In this document: in pieces, positions 47,864 to 57,824 of the stretch
Layout of the letters: the number at the start of each line of letters is the position of its first letter
How positions within the stretch are numbered: position 1 is the first letter of the stretch
DNA from: Paulinella micropora
Taxonomy: Eukaryota; Cercozoa; Imbricatea; Euglyphida; Paulinellidae
Direction: 5' to 3'
NCBI GenBank assembly: GCA_019918135.1
Contig: WBZZ01005583.1
Location: 186,001 to 250,000, forward strand
DNA length: 64,000 bases
Program-made: the position numbers and the translations under genes
The notes under the pieces: generated by a model
Databases searched by the model: none
Seen by the model: only the letters and a program-made list of their open reading frames with translations
Told to the model about the DNA's origin: nothing

Positions 47864-48267
47864 CACGCCGCGGGCAGACACGATGTAACATTAATATTAA
47901 AAGAAATATGTACAAACCAAGTTGCAGATTCTGCTAAATTTGCGACTGGGGCCGAAACAAGCAGTGTCGCCGCTATGCCCTTGGCATTACCCAGCCGGAC
48001 CATATCACGTAACACAGGGGCGCGGGTAGAGGGAGAGGAGAGGTGTAGACTTTTCCCTCCCCCCCCCCCCCGTCCCTGTCCACATGTCTGTTTCAAGAAG
48101 ACAAAAAAAGGAGAGGGGGGGGACGCCCCCCCCCCCCTCTCTCCCTTCTCTCTTTTACCCCTCCCTCCGTCCCTCCCTTTTCGCAAGGGCAGAATCTTGT
48201 AATACCGCGACGACGGGGCCCGAGCCAACAGGAGCAGGGGGGCCGCAAGGTGCCCAGGAAGCAAAGG
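47864..48267. other. leader region with C/T runs
   Basis: C14 run at 48058-48071, C13 run at 48125-48137 and a long C/T tract to about 48182. This tract precedes the Sel1 gene start, like the tracts before other host genes. No gene. Confidence 0.5.
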
Positions 48268-49180
48268 ATGAGTTCGATGTATGGCCGGGACGTTTTCGGC
48301 TCGCTCTCGCTTGTGAGTGCAGGTGGAGTGGCTAAGGACGAGGCCCTAACGGCCCAGTGGTACACGCGCGCGGCCAAGCAGGGAGACGCAATTGCGCAGT
48401 ATAAGCTCGCCGAATGTTTCCGAAAGGGTACGGGTGTGGCTAAAAATAAGACCCAGGCTGTCAAGTGGTACACGCGTGCGGCGGAGCAAGGGCACTCGGC
48501 CGCGCAGTCCAGCTTGGCCGTCTGCTACGATCAAGGACACGGAGTCAATCGAGACCAGGGCCAGGCTGTTAAGTGGTACACGCGCGCGGCAGAGCAAGGA
48601 GACGCGAAAGCGCAGTACAACCTGGGCGTCTGCTACTATCAAGGACAAGGAGCCAACCAAGACCGGGGCCAGGCGGTCAAGTGGTACCGCCGGGCGGCGG
48701 AGCAAGGGCTCGCGAATGCGCAGTACAACTTGGGCGTCTGCTACTATCAAGGACAAGGAGTCAGCCAGGACCAGTGCCAGGCGGTCAAGTGGTACCGCCA
48801 TGCGGCGGAGCAAGGGCTCGCGAAAGCGCAGTACAACTTGGGCGTCTGCTATAGCATTGGCACGGGTGTGGCTAGGGATGAGGCTCGGGCGGTCAAGTGG
48901 TACCGCCATGCGGCGGAGCAAGGGCTCGCGAAAGCGCAGTACAACCTGGGCGTCTGCTATAGCATCGGCACGGGTTTGGCTAGGGATGAGGCTCGGGCGG
49001 CTCAATGGTATAGGCGAGCAGCCGAGCAGGGCGATGCAAAGGTCCAGCGCGAGCTCGGCTTTATGCTACAAGCATGGCACGGGCGTGGTTAGGGACAGGG
49101 GCCTGGCGGTTCAGTGGCTCACGCGTGCGGCCGAGCGGGGCGACGCCCAGGCCCGAGACGACTTGGATGAGTTGGGGCTG
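48268..49180 (+). pseudogene. Sel1-repeat protein gene with a frame change near its end
   Basis: From the ATG at 48268 (MSSMYGRDVFGSLSLVSAGG) about eight Sel1 repeats of 36 residues follow, very alike (EQGLAKAQYNLGVCY and AVKWYRHAAEQG recur). Near 49065 the repeat moves to another frame (YKHGTGVVRDRGLAVQWLTR, AAERGDAQARDDLDELGLGQ). The near-identical inner units (about 48640-48990) point to recent unit duplication. Shortened expression is possible. Confidence 0.75.
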
Positions 49181-49288
49181 GGACAGTGCTTTGTGGCCGC
49201 CGCGGCTGGCGAAAGGAGGCAACACCCCGTTGTGTCCATTCTTAATACGCACAATCTACAAATGTGGTACCCAAGTGTGCTCTTTTGT

Positions 49289-50790
49289 CTGCGCCACAGT
49301 TCTCCATTCTCCCGGAATTCATTCGCTGTGTAGGTAAACAATTGCTTCAGGCCGTTTCAAAACGCCTCTTGGCTTTGCATCTTCCTTTTCTTTTTACGAT
49401 GCGTATCTCGTAGTGCCGCCAGCGATTTCAAGGCAGTTTTCTCCGTCGTATCGAGACGGAAGGCGGGAAGGGGCGCGCTGGAAAAGTACAATCTACGCTG
49501 AATAAAATTCCGACAGTCTTAGACTTGGCACCCGGGGGCTAGCAAATGGACGGGGGAGGAGAGAGGGGAGAGAGAGGAGAAAGGGGAGGGCAAAGGGCGA
49601 GGGATGGGGGAGAGACGGAATGAGCTACCCCCCCCGTCCGAGAACTAGTACGAGAGAGGGGCGGGTGTGGAGGGCGGTTTTATAGCTCCCACCCAGTACC
49701 GGGGCGGTTTTTGCACAAACACACGTCCGAGCTTTTTTTATTAGAATTAGCCACAGTGTTCTTGTGTGTGCTTGCTGGACGCGGAGCCCAGACTTGCCGC
49801 CTGCGACCAGTATTGTACGCCCTTAGCTTTGTCCTGGGGCACCGAGACGCCAGAGTCGTAGCATAGAGCTAGCCGGAACTGTGCTGCTAGGCTACCTTGC
49901 AACGCCGCCTTCTTGAAGAATTCAAACGCCTTGATCTGATTCTTCGGAGTCCCCCAACCGTTCAGATGGCATGCTGCTAGCTGAAACTGCGCGTCCGCTA
50001 GATTCTGGAGAGCTGCTTGCTAATACAGCTGGAAGGCTCTGGCATCGTTCTGAGGAACCCCTCTGCCCTTCAAGTAGCAGTCGCCCAGCCGTAACTGTGC
50101 TGTTGCGTTTCCTTTGGCAGCCGCTCTGCCATACCACCGCGCCGCTTTGAGTTCATTTTTGGTCACTCCTTGGCCTTCCAGGTAACAGTCGCCAAGGTGA
50201 TATTGTGCGTCTGTCTGCCCTTGCTTTGCCGCCAATTCGTACCACTTCACAGCCTCGGCTTCGTTTTTCACAACTCCCTGCCCTACTTGGTACCACGCAC
50301 CCGACCAACGCTGCGCTTGTGCGTCCCCTTGTTCCGCGGCGGCCCTTAACCACCTGGCAGCTTTGGCAGAGTCCTGACCGACGCCCGTCCCGTTGGCATA
50401 GCAGGCTGCCAGACACAGCTGGGCTTTTGTGTATCCCCGTTCTGCCGCAAGTTCAAAAAGCTCCGCGGCCTTGGCAAGGTCCCAGGGGGCACCCTCTGTC
50501 CCATAAAGGTAAAGGTCAGCCAGGCACATTTGGGCGTCGGTGTTGCCTTGCTCAGCGGCTTCCAGCAAAAGCCGGGTCTGGCGCTCTTGGCCTTCAACAA
50601 GCGCCGCCTCCAGGTGCGCACGTGACAACATCGTACGCCCGCGGTTGCGGCGCCGGCTCTCCTTCTTGTAACCCGAGCTAACCATATTCAGCGATGTGCA
50701 ATACTTACAAGAAAAAGTTTCTTTTGGGGAGGGAGGGGGAAGGAAGTTCATTTGGGGGGGGGGGGGGCCGCCCCCTTCCCCCGCTTTTCT
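49289..50790. repeat. segmental duplication, copy A (offset 3,381 bp)
   Basis: Nearly identical to 52670-54183, from CTGCGCCACAG to the GCCCCCTTCCCCCGC run. It includes a complete Sel1 gene, its 3' flank and its leader. Copy B has an extra AATTTTTTCTGGAGGG-type block near 54118 that copy C (62430-63230) also has, so copy A lost it. Both copies keep the same in-frame TAG, so the duplication came after that change. Confidence 0.92.
49747..50685 (-). pseudogene. Sel1-repeat protein gene, copy A (in-frame TAG)
   Basis: The start is the ATG at 50683-50685 (MVSSGYKKESRRRNRGRTML) with a basic, possibly mitochondrial or nuclear N-terminus. Then about seven Sel1 repeats (LLEAAEQGNTDAQMCLADLY, AAKQGQTDAQYHLGDCYLEG). 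At 50020-50022 there is an in-frame TAG after ARAFQLY; the same frame continues QAALQNLADAQFQLAACHLN and KKAALQGSLAAQFRLALCYD to a TAA at 49747, next to AATAAA. So it is either a 221-aa protein or a longer one by read-through. Orientation is opposite to the Sel1 gene at 48268. Confidence 0.75.
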
Positions 50791-50859
50791 GTTTTCTCTC
50801 TTTCTCCCCTTTCCCTGTGAGGTCATAAAATAATGTGGCAGAGACGTGCTTCTCCTCGG

Positions 50860-51330
50860 CCTGCTCTCTCGGCAGGGACGCATAGTGCTGCTCGGTCCTG
50901 CGTTTGACTTCGCCCTCAAATTTCTGACGCAAGCGTGTCTCCTCTTCTTGCAAGCTCCGCAAGAGCTCATGTCTCTGCTTCTCGTCCCACGCTGAGCGCT
51001 TAGATGTATCCGATGGTTCAGACCCGACAAGGGATGCCTGCGCGCGACTTTTGTTCAAGGCATCGTAGACATCCAAGGCGGTTTTCGGTTTGACGACTGT
51101 GTTAGCTGGCAAGGCAGCTACTGCAAATCCATTCTTCTTTTGGCATAGCAAAAAAAGGAGTGGCACCCAGATTGCCACTACGGTTGCAAACAAGACCAGC
51201 ATGAGCAAAATGGACTGCGAGAAATCTGTGTTTTTGTCCGCCTCTTGGAAGAGAAACCAGAGGTTCTCACTCTGCTCGCAAACAAAAAGAAAGACTTCGG
51301 GAGGGGGGGGGGGGCGCACCCCGCCCTTTC
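50860..51330 (-). pseudogene. truncated copy of the coiled-coil membrane protein
   Basis: Nearly identical to 55630-56100: the membrane span (LLMLVLFATVVAIWVPLLFL), VYDALNKSRAQASLVGSEPS and the first coiled-coil part up to HYASLPREQA. There it breaks off and is joined to the leader of the Sel1 gene copy A. The rest of the coil and the Cys-containing end are missing. Confidence 0.8.
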
Positions 51331-52244
51331 TCTCCGTCCCCTCCCCGTTTTCTCCCTCCGTTCTCCCCGTCCCTTGCTTGCGTGTGCAGCACGGTCCGAA
51401 TTTTTTTTTTCCTTTTGTCATATTTTTCCTTTTCCAGCAGATCTTGCGCACCGCTCCAGCACGGAGCCCTGTCCATGCCAGGGAGCGAGAGGGAGAGGAG
51501 AAGCGCGGGGGCGGCGAAAAGGAAAGGGAGCGCGGGGCGGTGCTTATCCCCGCGGCGGATGGATGAGCAAGGGTATTTACGCAGCCAGCGGGCCTCTTTA
51601 GCTCTGCTCAATTTTGTTCCCTTTTTCGTTTTTAATAAAAAAAATCCATGAAAAGGTTTTAATCTTGGCACTAACCCCCTCACATTCCGGCGCACTGTGA
51701 GCTGGCATCTACTATTAAGTCCTTTGATGGATTTAATGACTTGTTGGCAAAGTGGGCATGGCGAGCAGAGGAAGAGCAACCGTAGTACGTGCGGGTGCCG
51801 CCGTGCCTGTGTTGGCTACCAGCGCGCTTGGGGGTTCTGGCGCCGCCGGCACTGTCGGTAGCAAAAGTCTCGTAATGGTGCACGGAGTGTCGAGTGAGTG
51901 GCGCCTTAGTTTATTTCGACTTGCGCTTGGGCGGCAAGATAGGCCAGGAGGAGCCGGACACGTCGGCCGGCAGACTGTGGCTGAGCGAGGTGGACAAGGG
52001 TCTTACTACCCTGACGGCGTCATGCCGGAAGCCATGGCTCGGCCACCGCGCGCACGTCTGAGAGCAGGGAGAGGAAAGAAGGGAGGGAGGCAGAAGGATC
52101 TTGGGATACTGCCTGCCTTTTTCTTCACCAGGGCTCCAGGTCATCTAAATTTGTGTCGCAAAGGGTCTTCTTTCGGATGTACCTCGCAAACAAGAGTGCC
52201 TTGCGTGCGGCCATCGTGGAGATATACTGAGCCTTGGCGGCTGT
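51331..52244. other. repeat-rich stretch with one weak reading frame
   Basis: R1-derived pieces (51400-51470, 51985-52080). At 51758-51920 a plus-strand frame reads MASRGRATVVRAGAAVPVLA and GSGAAGTVGSKSLVMVHGVS, Gly/Ala-rich and unconfirmed. No clear gene. Confidence 0.45.
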
Positions 52245-52375
52245 TCACCAGCCGCTGAACTCGGCGTCGAAATAGTCCCGCAGCGAGTGGTGCTTTCTGT
52301 TCTCCTTCACCCATTGTCGCACTTGATTGCGCGACATGTATCGCTTAACATTCTTAAGCGGCTCGACAAAGTCTT
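52245..52375 (-). pseudogene. 3' gene fragment (QVRQWVKENRKHHSL...)
   Basis: It reads RLKNVKRYMSRNQVRQWVKE, NRKHHSLRDYFDAEFSGW, TGA. The same end occurs, with a small internal deletion, at 56270-56583. Truncated on the 5' side by an R2 repeat. Confidence 0.6.
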
Positions 52376-52669
52376 ACACGTGACACTGAGACCAGGGGGG
52401 CGGCTGAGAGAAGTGGAAGGCAGGGGCGTGCTTGGCCGGTGTACAAAATTCAAAACAAATCATGGCAAAGCTTTAATTCTAGCACTGATTTTTCTTCAGT
52501 TCTGCCGGGCAATTTAGAGCCTCGCACGCTTAGTAGCGTACGAGCGCAGCTTTTGGGCGGCAGGGCATAGGCTCGGGCGGGGCTACACAAGCTCGGGCGG
52601 GCCTAGCACGGCTCGGACGGCTCCAAGCTGCGCCCCGGCGCACTCACACTCCTCGCAGTCAAAGGTAGA
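52376..52669. repeat. R2 copies and a single unit of the 33.7-34.5-kb tandem repeat
   Basis: R2 at 52365-52410 and a related TTTAATTCTAGCACTGA word near 52470; then GCAATTTAGAGCC ... CAAGCTGCGCCCC (52508-52640), a diverged single unit of the tandem repeat at 33660-34540. No gene. Confidence 0.6.
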
Positions 52670-54183
52670 CTGCGCCACAGTTCTCCATTCTCCCGGAATT
52701 CATTCGCTGTGTAGGTAAACAATTGCTTCAGGCCGTTTCAAAACGCCTCTTGGCTTTGCATCTTCCTTTTCTTTTTACGATGCGTATCTCGTAGTGCCGC
52801 CAGCGATTTCAAGGCAGTTTTCTCCGTCGTATCGAGACGGAAGGCGGGAAGGGGCGCGCTGGAAAAGTACAATCTACGCTGAATAAAATTCCGACAGTCT
52901 TAGACTTGGCACCCGGGGGCTAGCAAATGGACGGGGGAGGAGAGAGGGGAGAGAGAGGAGAAAGGGGAGGGCAAAGGGCGAGGGATGGGGGAGAGACGGA
53001 ATGAGCTACCCCCCCCGTCCGAGAACTAGTACGAGAGAGGGGCGGGTGTGGAGGGCGGTTTTATAGCTCCCACCCAGTACCGGGGCGGTTTTTGCACAAA
53101 CACACGTCCGAGCTTTTTTTATTAGAATTAGCCACAGTGTTCTTGTGTGTGCTTGCTGGACGCGGAGCCCAGACTTGCCGCCTGCGACCAGTATTGTACG
53201 CCCTTAGCTTTGTCCTGGGGCACCGAGACGCCAGAGTCGTAGCATAGAGCTAGCCGGAACTGTGCTGCTAGGCTACCTTGCAACGCCGCCTTCTTGAAGA
53301 ATTCAAACGCCTTGATCTGATTCTTCGGAGTCCCCCAACCGTTCAGATGGCATGCTGCTAGCTGAAACTGCGCGTCCGCTAGATTCTGGAGAGCTGCTTG
53401 CTAATACAGCTGGAAGGCTCTGGCATCGTTCTGAGGAACCCCTCTGCCCTTCAAGTAGCAGTCGCCCAGCCGTAACTGTGCTGTTGCGTTTCCTTTGGCA
53501 GCCGCTCTGCCATACCACCGCGCCGCTTTGAGTTCATTTTTGGTCACTCCTTGGCCTTCCAGGTAACAGTCGCCAAGGTGATATTGTGCGTCTGTCTGCC
53601 CTTGCTTTGCCGCCAATTCGTACCACTTCACAGCCTCGGCTTCGTTTTTCACAACTCCCTGCCCTACTTGGTACCACGCACCCGACCAACGCTGCGCTTG
53701 TGCGTCCCCTTGTTCCGCGGCGGCCCTTAACCACCTGGCAGCTTTGGCAGAGTCCTGACCGACGCCCGTCCCGTTGGCATAGCAGGCTGCCAGACACAGC
53801 TGGGCTTTTGTGTATCCCCGTTCTGCCGCAAGTTCAAAAAGCTCCGCGGCCTTGGCAAGGTCCCAGGGGGCACCCTCTGTCCCATAAAGGTAAAGGTCAG
53901 CCAGGCACATTTGGGCGTCGGTGTTGCCTTGCTCAGCGGCTTCCAGCAAAAGCCGGGTCTGGCGCTCTTGGCCTTCAACAAGCGCCGCCTCCAGGTGCGC
54001 ACGTGACAACATCGTACGCCCGCGGTTGCGGCGCCGGCTCTCCTTCTTGTAACCCGAGCTAACCATATTCAGCGATGTGCAATACTTACAAGAAAAAGTT
54101 TCTTTTGGGGAGGGAATTTTTTCTGGAGGGAGGGGGAAGGAAGTTCATTTGGGGGGGGGGCCGCCCCCTTCCCCCGCTTTTCT
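52670..54183. repeat. segmental duplication, copy B
   Basis: See 49289-50790. At its right end copy B joins abruptly to the MKKDSAC coding piece (54187), while copy A joins the coiled-coil gene fragment near 50860. A third, older copy is 62430-63230. Confidence 0.92.
53128..54066 (-). pseudogene. Sel1-repeat protein gene, copy B (in-frame TAG)
   Basis: Same protein as copy A, start at 54066, TAG at 53401-53403, TAA at 53128. In this copy the leader is CCTTCCCCCTCCCTCCAG followed by about 60 bases to the ATG, an acceptor-like layout. I see no coding difference from copy A by eye. Confidence 0.75.
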
Positions 54184-54186
54184 GAA

Positions 54187-54280
54187 GATGAAAAAAGACA
54201 GTGCCTGTTTGCACTGCTTGGTTTTAGAAAAGGGAATAGGCCGGGAAATCCTGGCCTGCCTATGCGTTGAGCTTCAACGA
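54187..54280 (+). pseudogene. second copy of the MKKDxAC N-terminal piece
   Basis: MKKDSACLHCLVLEKGIGRE, ILACLCVELQ. Compare 35207-35300; after ELQ the sequences run into the TTTAATACTCTCTCGCCG repeat instead of coding sequence. Confidence 0.45.
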
Positions 54281-54399
54281 AAAAGTTTTTTTAATACTCT
54301 CTCGCCGCGCTTTCCACTTTTGTGACCTCCCCAACGAGCTGGAGCGACTTGCGCGTAAATCATTAGGCTCCTCATCGTCAGAACCCGAACGGAAGTTGG

Positions 54400-54680
54400 C
54401 CATATCACGCTTGTCCCTAGTAAATCCGCCGATACATGCGCAGGCTGTGCGTCGTCCGGAAGCACTTTGCCTGCTTCTTCTTCCTTCATCTCAGTAGCCC
54501 TAAGGTCCTTACTAGGCGGCTTTTCCAATATTTGCGTAACAAATGCTTGTGTCATGACCGCAATAGCATTTGGACAGCTGCGTGCACTTGCATAGACCTG
54601 CACGTGCTTGTGGAGCTCCGCGCACATGTTAATGTAGGCTGAAATCGCATTGGAAAACTGCAGGCAGTTTCTCAAGAGAT
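54400..54680 (-). pseudogene. unknown coding fragment 3' of the coiled-coil gene
   Basis: One frame reads YLLRNCLQFSNAISAYINMC, AELHKHVQVYASARSCPNAI, AVMTQAFVTQILEKPPSKDL, then an acidic EMKEEEAGKVLPDD tail. It is Cys-containing, helical and plausible. The first ATG is at 54673-54675; an open frame continues into repeat sequence down to 54274. It starts only 14-16 bp after the coiled-coil gene stop, so it could be a separate small gene. Confidence 0.45.
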
Positions 54681-54688
54681 ACCTAGAC

Positions 54689-55972
54689 TTAGGAGGGTAC
54701 TTCGTGACTTAGCGCTAGGCAGGCCGGGCACTGCTGCAAGCTGTGCCGTGCAAGCAAGTAGTTCTCTCGATTTTCAGGGTGATAGATCCGGGGATACACA
54801 TTTTTGCCGAGCACGTAGCGGCATTGCGCATTAGTGTGGTACAGGCGCTCGCCCGGAAACACCGCCAGTAGCGGAGCCCGTCGTTGCGTTTGGCACGCGG
54901 TTGTGTGTTGTTGCACAAAAATTTTGATATCTCCTGTATCAATGACACAGCCGCCAACACCGTCGCCGGCAGCGCCACTGCTGCGTGCTCTGCCGTTTGG
55001 CGCTGTGGCTGCGTTGAGTTGTTCCTGCCAGACTAAAGAAAGTGCCTCCTGTTCCTTGCGGGCTTGCTGCGCTCTCTCCCCACTTTTCTTGGCTTGGGCG
55101 ACACGTCTAGCATGCCGCCGCACGTCCGCCTTTTGTTGCTCGAGCTTCAGTTCGCGCCGACCAATATCTTCGTGCCGCCGTGCTAGCTCAAAGTGTTGCG
55201 CTCGCAAGATGGCCAGCTGTTGGTTTTGCTGCCAAGCTTGCAGGCTCTCCCGGCGGCCTTGTTCTGCCTGCAGCCTATCCCGTTCCGCCGCTTGCTGCGA
55301 CAAGAGTTCCGTTTGCTTTTGTTCGAGGAATCGCTCCCGCAAGTCCAGTGCCTCCCTCTGTCGCGCCAGCTCAGCAAGCAGGGCTTGTTCGGCGCGCTTG
55401 GCCTGCTCGCACCTCGCGCGCGCTGCCGCCACCTCATTCTCACTCGCACTTCTGTAGGCCGCAAGCTGTAGCTTCTGTTCAGCCAACCGGTGCGCCTCCT
55501 CCTCGTGCTTGTGCTCTTGTGCATTAAGCTCAGCAAGGCGCTGGGCGTGCTCGGCCTGTTCCCGGCGTCGAAGTTCCTGCTGCTGCCTCAGATGCTCCCG
55601 TTCTTCCTCCCAGAGCCTTTTTAGCTTGGCCTGCTCTCTCGCCAGGGACGCATAGTGCTGCTCGGTCCTGCGTTTGACTTCGCCCTCAAATTTCTGACGC
55701 AAGCGTGTCTCCTCTTCTTGCAAGCTCCGCAAGAGCTCATGTCTCTGCTTCTCGTCCCACGCTGAGCGCTTAGATGTATCCGATGGTTCAGACCCGACAA
55801 GGGATGCCTGCGCGCGACTTTTGTTCAAGGCATCGTAGACATCCAAGGCGGTTTTCGGTTTGACGACTGTGTTAGCTGGCAAGGCAGCTACTGCAAATCC
55901 ATTCTTCTTTTGGCATAGCAAAAAAAGGAGTGGCACCCAGATTGCCACTACGGTTGCAAACAAGACCAGCAT
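54689..55972 (-). CDS. single-span coiled-coil protein with Cys/His C-terminal motif
   Basis: 427 residues from the ATG at 55970-55972; the frame is open further to 56266 but that part is repeat-derived and Gly/Pro-rich. A membrane span comes first (MLVLFATVVAIWVPLLFLLC). Residues 70-320 are an unbroken Glu/Gln/Arg/Ala coiled coil (QEEETRLRQKFEGEVKRR, RQREALDLRERFLEQKQTEL). After a Gly/Ser linker comes a C-terminal domain with GERLYHTNAQCRYVLGKN and LQQCPACLAL, the 'YH-C-C-x2-C' pattern of a small metal site. A membrane-anchored tether or scaffold is likely. TTTGTTTGCGAGCAG upstream is acceptor-like. Confidence 0.7.
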   Translation of the reverse strand: MLVLFATVVAIWVPLLFLLCQKKNGFAVAALPANTVVKPKTALDVYDALNKSRAQASLVGSEPSDTSKRSAWDEKQRHELLRSLQEEETRLRQKFEGEVKRRTEQHYASLAREQAKLKRLWEEEREHLRQQQELRRREQAEHAQRLAELNAQEHKHEEEAHRLAEQKLQLAAYRSASENEVAAARARCEQAKRAEQALLAELARQREALDLRERFLEQKQTELLSQQAAERDRLQAEQGRRESLQAWQQNQQLAILRAQHFELARRHEDIGRRELKLEQQKADVRRHARRVAQAKKSGERAQQARKEQEALSLVWQEQLNAATAPNGRARSSGAAGDGVGGCVIDTGDIKIFVQQHTTACQTQRRAPLLAVFPGERLYHTNAQCRYVLGKNVYPRIYHPENRENYLLARHSLQQCPACLALSHEVPS

Positions 55973-56269
55973 GAGCAAAATGGACTGCGAGAAATTTGTG
56001 TTTTTGTCCGCCTCTTGGAAGAGAAACCAGAGGTTCTCACTCTGCTCGCAAACAAAAAGAAAGACTTTGGGAGGGGGGGGGGGCGCACCCCGCCCTTTCT
56101 CTCCGTCCCCTCCCCCGTTTTCTCCTCCGTTCTCCCCCCTCTCTGTTTCTTGCTTGCGTGTGCAGCACGTTCCCAAAAATTTTTTTGTCCACTTGTCATA
56201 TTTTTCCTTTTCCAGCAGATCTTGCGCACCGCGCTCCAGCACGGAGCCCGACGGCGCCCTGTCCACCCC

Positions 56270-56583
56270 AGCCGCTGAACTCGGCGTCGAAATAGTCCCG
56301 CAGCGAGTGGTGCTTTCTGTTCTCTTGTACCCATTGTCGCACTTGATCGCTTAACATTCTTGAGCGGCTCGACAAAGCCCAGATAGACTGGCGTGACTCT
56401 AACCTCTGACTGTTGGTCGGGTCCGAAACTCTGTCGCAGGTGATAGAGCTTGGCCAACCGTGTGTACTCAACGGGGATGGGCTCGCCTACCAACACCTTT
56501 CTTGGCGCAACGACCCTAGACGGTCGGCTGGGGTACCTGCATGTACCCGACGACGAGCAGGCCACCAGCAGGTCCAAGCACAA
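56270..56583 (-). pseudogene. gene fragment, partner of 52245-52375
   Basis: It reads MCLDLLVACSSSGTCRYPSR, then LVGEPIPVEYTRLAKLYHLR, SEVRVTPVYLGFVEPLKNVK, and after a small internal deletion with frame change QVRQWVQENRKHHSLRDYFD, AEFSGW. No whole copy is in the window. It lies head-on beside the coiled-coil gene leader, with R1-type sequence between. Confidence 0.55.
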
Positions 56584-56822
56584 TTAATCGTAGACAACTG
56601 GTGCAATGCATTTTGGCAGCTAGCACAGAAGGCTAACCAACACTCTGCAATGCAATGCGACGCCTGTCCCCCGTACCTACACAAAGAAGCAAAAGGCCCG
56701 CGGGTTCGTCGTGCTGACCAAGAGCACGACGGCCTAAACAAATTTCTGTTCGTCGTCAGCAACAAAGAAAAAAAATTTACTGAGTTTTGCACGCTTGCAA
56801 ACAAGGGACGAGGGCGGCAGTG

Positions 56823-57518
56823 TCATACATACACCCAACTACCGTCTATGTAAAAAAGCAAAGCCGCCAATAGTATAAGAAAGGAGCTACCCCCAACACA
56901 TGCGCCCATCTTGTAGAGTTCATTAGGTGGAATTCGACTGCACAAGCACAACGCGCACCAACAGCAACATAAAAAGAGGCCCATTGTGAAAAGGCACACA
57001 CTGGTTATATAATCTTTTTCTTCAACGCACCTAGCACGGACAGCGTACTTGCCGTTACAATGTCCTTCACAGTCGACCTCCCAGCTTACCTCAACATCTT
57101 CCCATTTTACTATGCGCAACTTCAGTGGTATTTCGTACACTATCTTGTTTTTACCACACTCGTACTTTTGCACGTAGAGGTACTTCTTTGCATTGAAATG
57201 AAAGCCTTTTATGGACGGCTTAGTGCCGTTGCTGTAATTGTAATAGAAGTAGAGCTGGCGCAGAAATGTGCACTTGTCAGATTCAGCGAAGGGCTGTATA
57301 AAGCCCCGAATCACAGTTTCGTTCTCGGAGCTGTCATTCCTCCAATCTAGACGCGAGAGATCTGTACAATAATCTGCGACGACTTTAGTAGAAGCAGTGT
57401 TGTTCGTGTTGTTTCTAATTGCAGCGTGTGACCCGCTCGACGAGCCGCGTTTGGACTTCGCCCCAAGTTGTGCTGTCAGTACCAGAAACACCCACAAAAG
57501 TTGGGCTCTTGTTGACAT
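56823..57518 (-). CDS. secreted/type I membrane glycoprotein of unknown family (231 aa)
   Basis: A signal peptide (MSTRAQLLWVFLVLTAQLGA) is followed by an Asn-rich ectodomain with several N-glycosylation sites (NNTNNTAST, NDSSENET, NYSNGT), six Cys, and beta strands such as YLYVQKYECG and YEIPLKLRIVKWEDVEVSW. Two hydrophobic C-terminal segments (SVCLFTMGLFLCCCWCALCL and SSFLILLAALLFYIDGSW) anchor it. TGCATATAAACAC lies just upstream, TATA-like. It is intact, with TGA stop. A cell-surface role is likely. Confidence 0.72.
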   Translation of the reverse strand: MSTRAQLLWVFLVLTAQLGAKSKRGSSSGSHAAIRNNTNNTASTKVVADYCTDLSRLDWRNDSSENETVIRGFIQPFAESDKCTFLRQLYFYYNYSNGTKPSIKGFHFNAKKYLYVQKYECGKNKIVYEIPLKLRIVKWEDVEVSWEVDCEGHCNGKYAVRARCVEEKDYITSVCLFTMGLFLCCCWCALCLCSRIPPNELYKMGACVGGSSFLILLAALLFYIDGSWVYV

Positions 57519-57654
57519 TTAGTTGGTCTTTGTGTTTATATGCACCCAGCCTCTCATTTGAGAACTTAGAACTTGGACAGGGGGGGGGAGGGGTGGGGCG
57601 AGGGCCCCTCCTGTTTGACTTGCCACCTTGAGACAAAATCCGCTGGTTGGGGCA

Positions 57655-57720
57655 CTTTGTGTTCCAAAGCACATTGAATTTGTCAAACTTTTATTAAACT
57701 TCCTCAAGGCATTGCATAAC
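57655..57720. repeat. AAGCACATTGA-TTTTATTAAAC repeat
   Basis: CCAAAGCACATTGAATTTGT and CTTTTATTAAACTTC recur at 63472-63520. The word also looks like a 3' end signal on the minus strand (AATAAA). Confidence 0.6.
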
Positions 57721-57824
57721 CTCTAGTTCTGGAAACGCCGGTCTTTGCACGAGCTGCTGACGTGCCGTAAGGAGAAATAAACAAATGTCCCCTGACACGA
57801 GACTTTGGCTGGATAATTGTATTT

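Noticed and set aside
50205-50681. Plus-strand 158-residue frame, identical at 53586-54062
   Set aside because: It is the antisense of the Sel1 gene; identity in both places comes from the segmental duplication, not from protein conservation.
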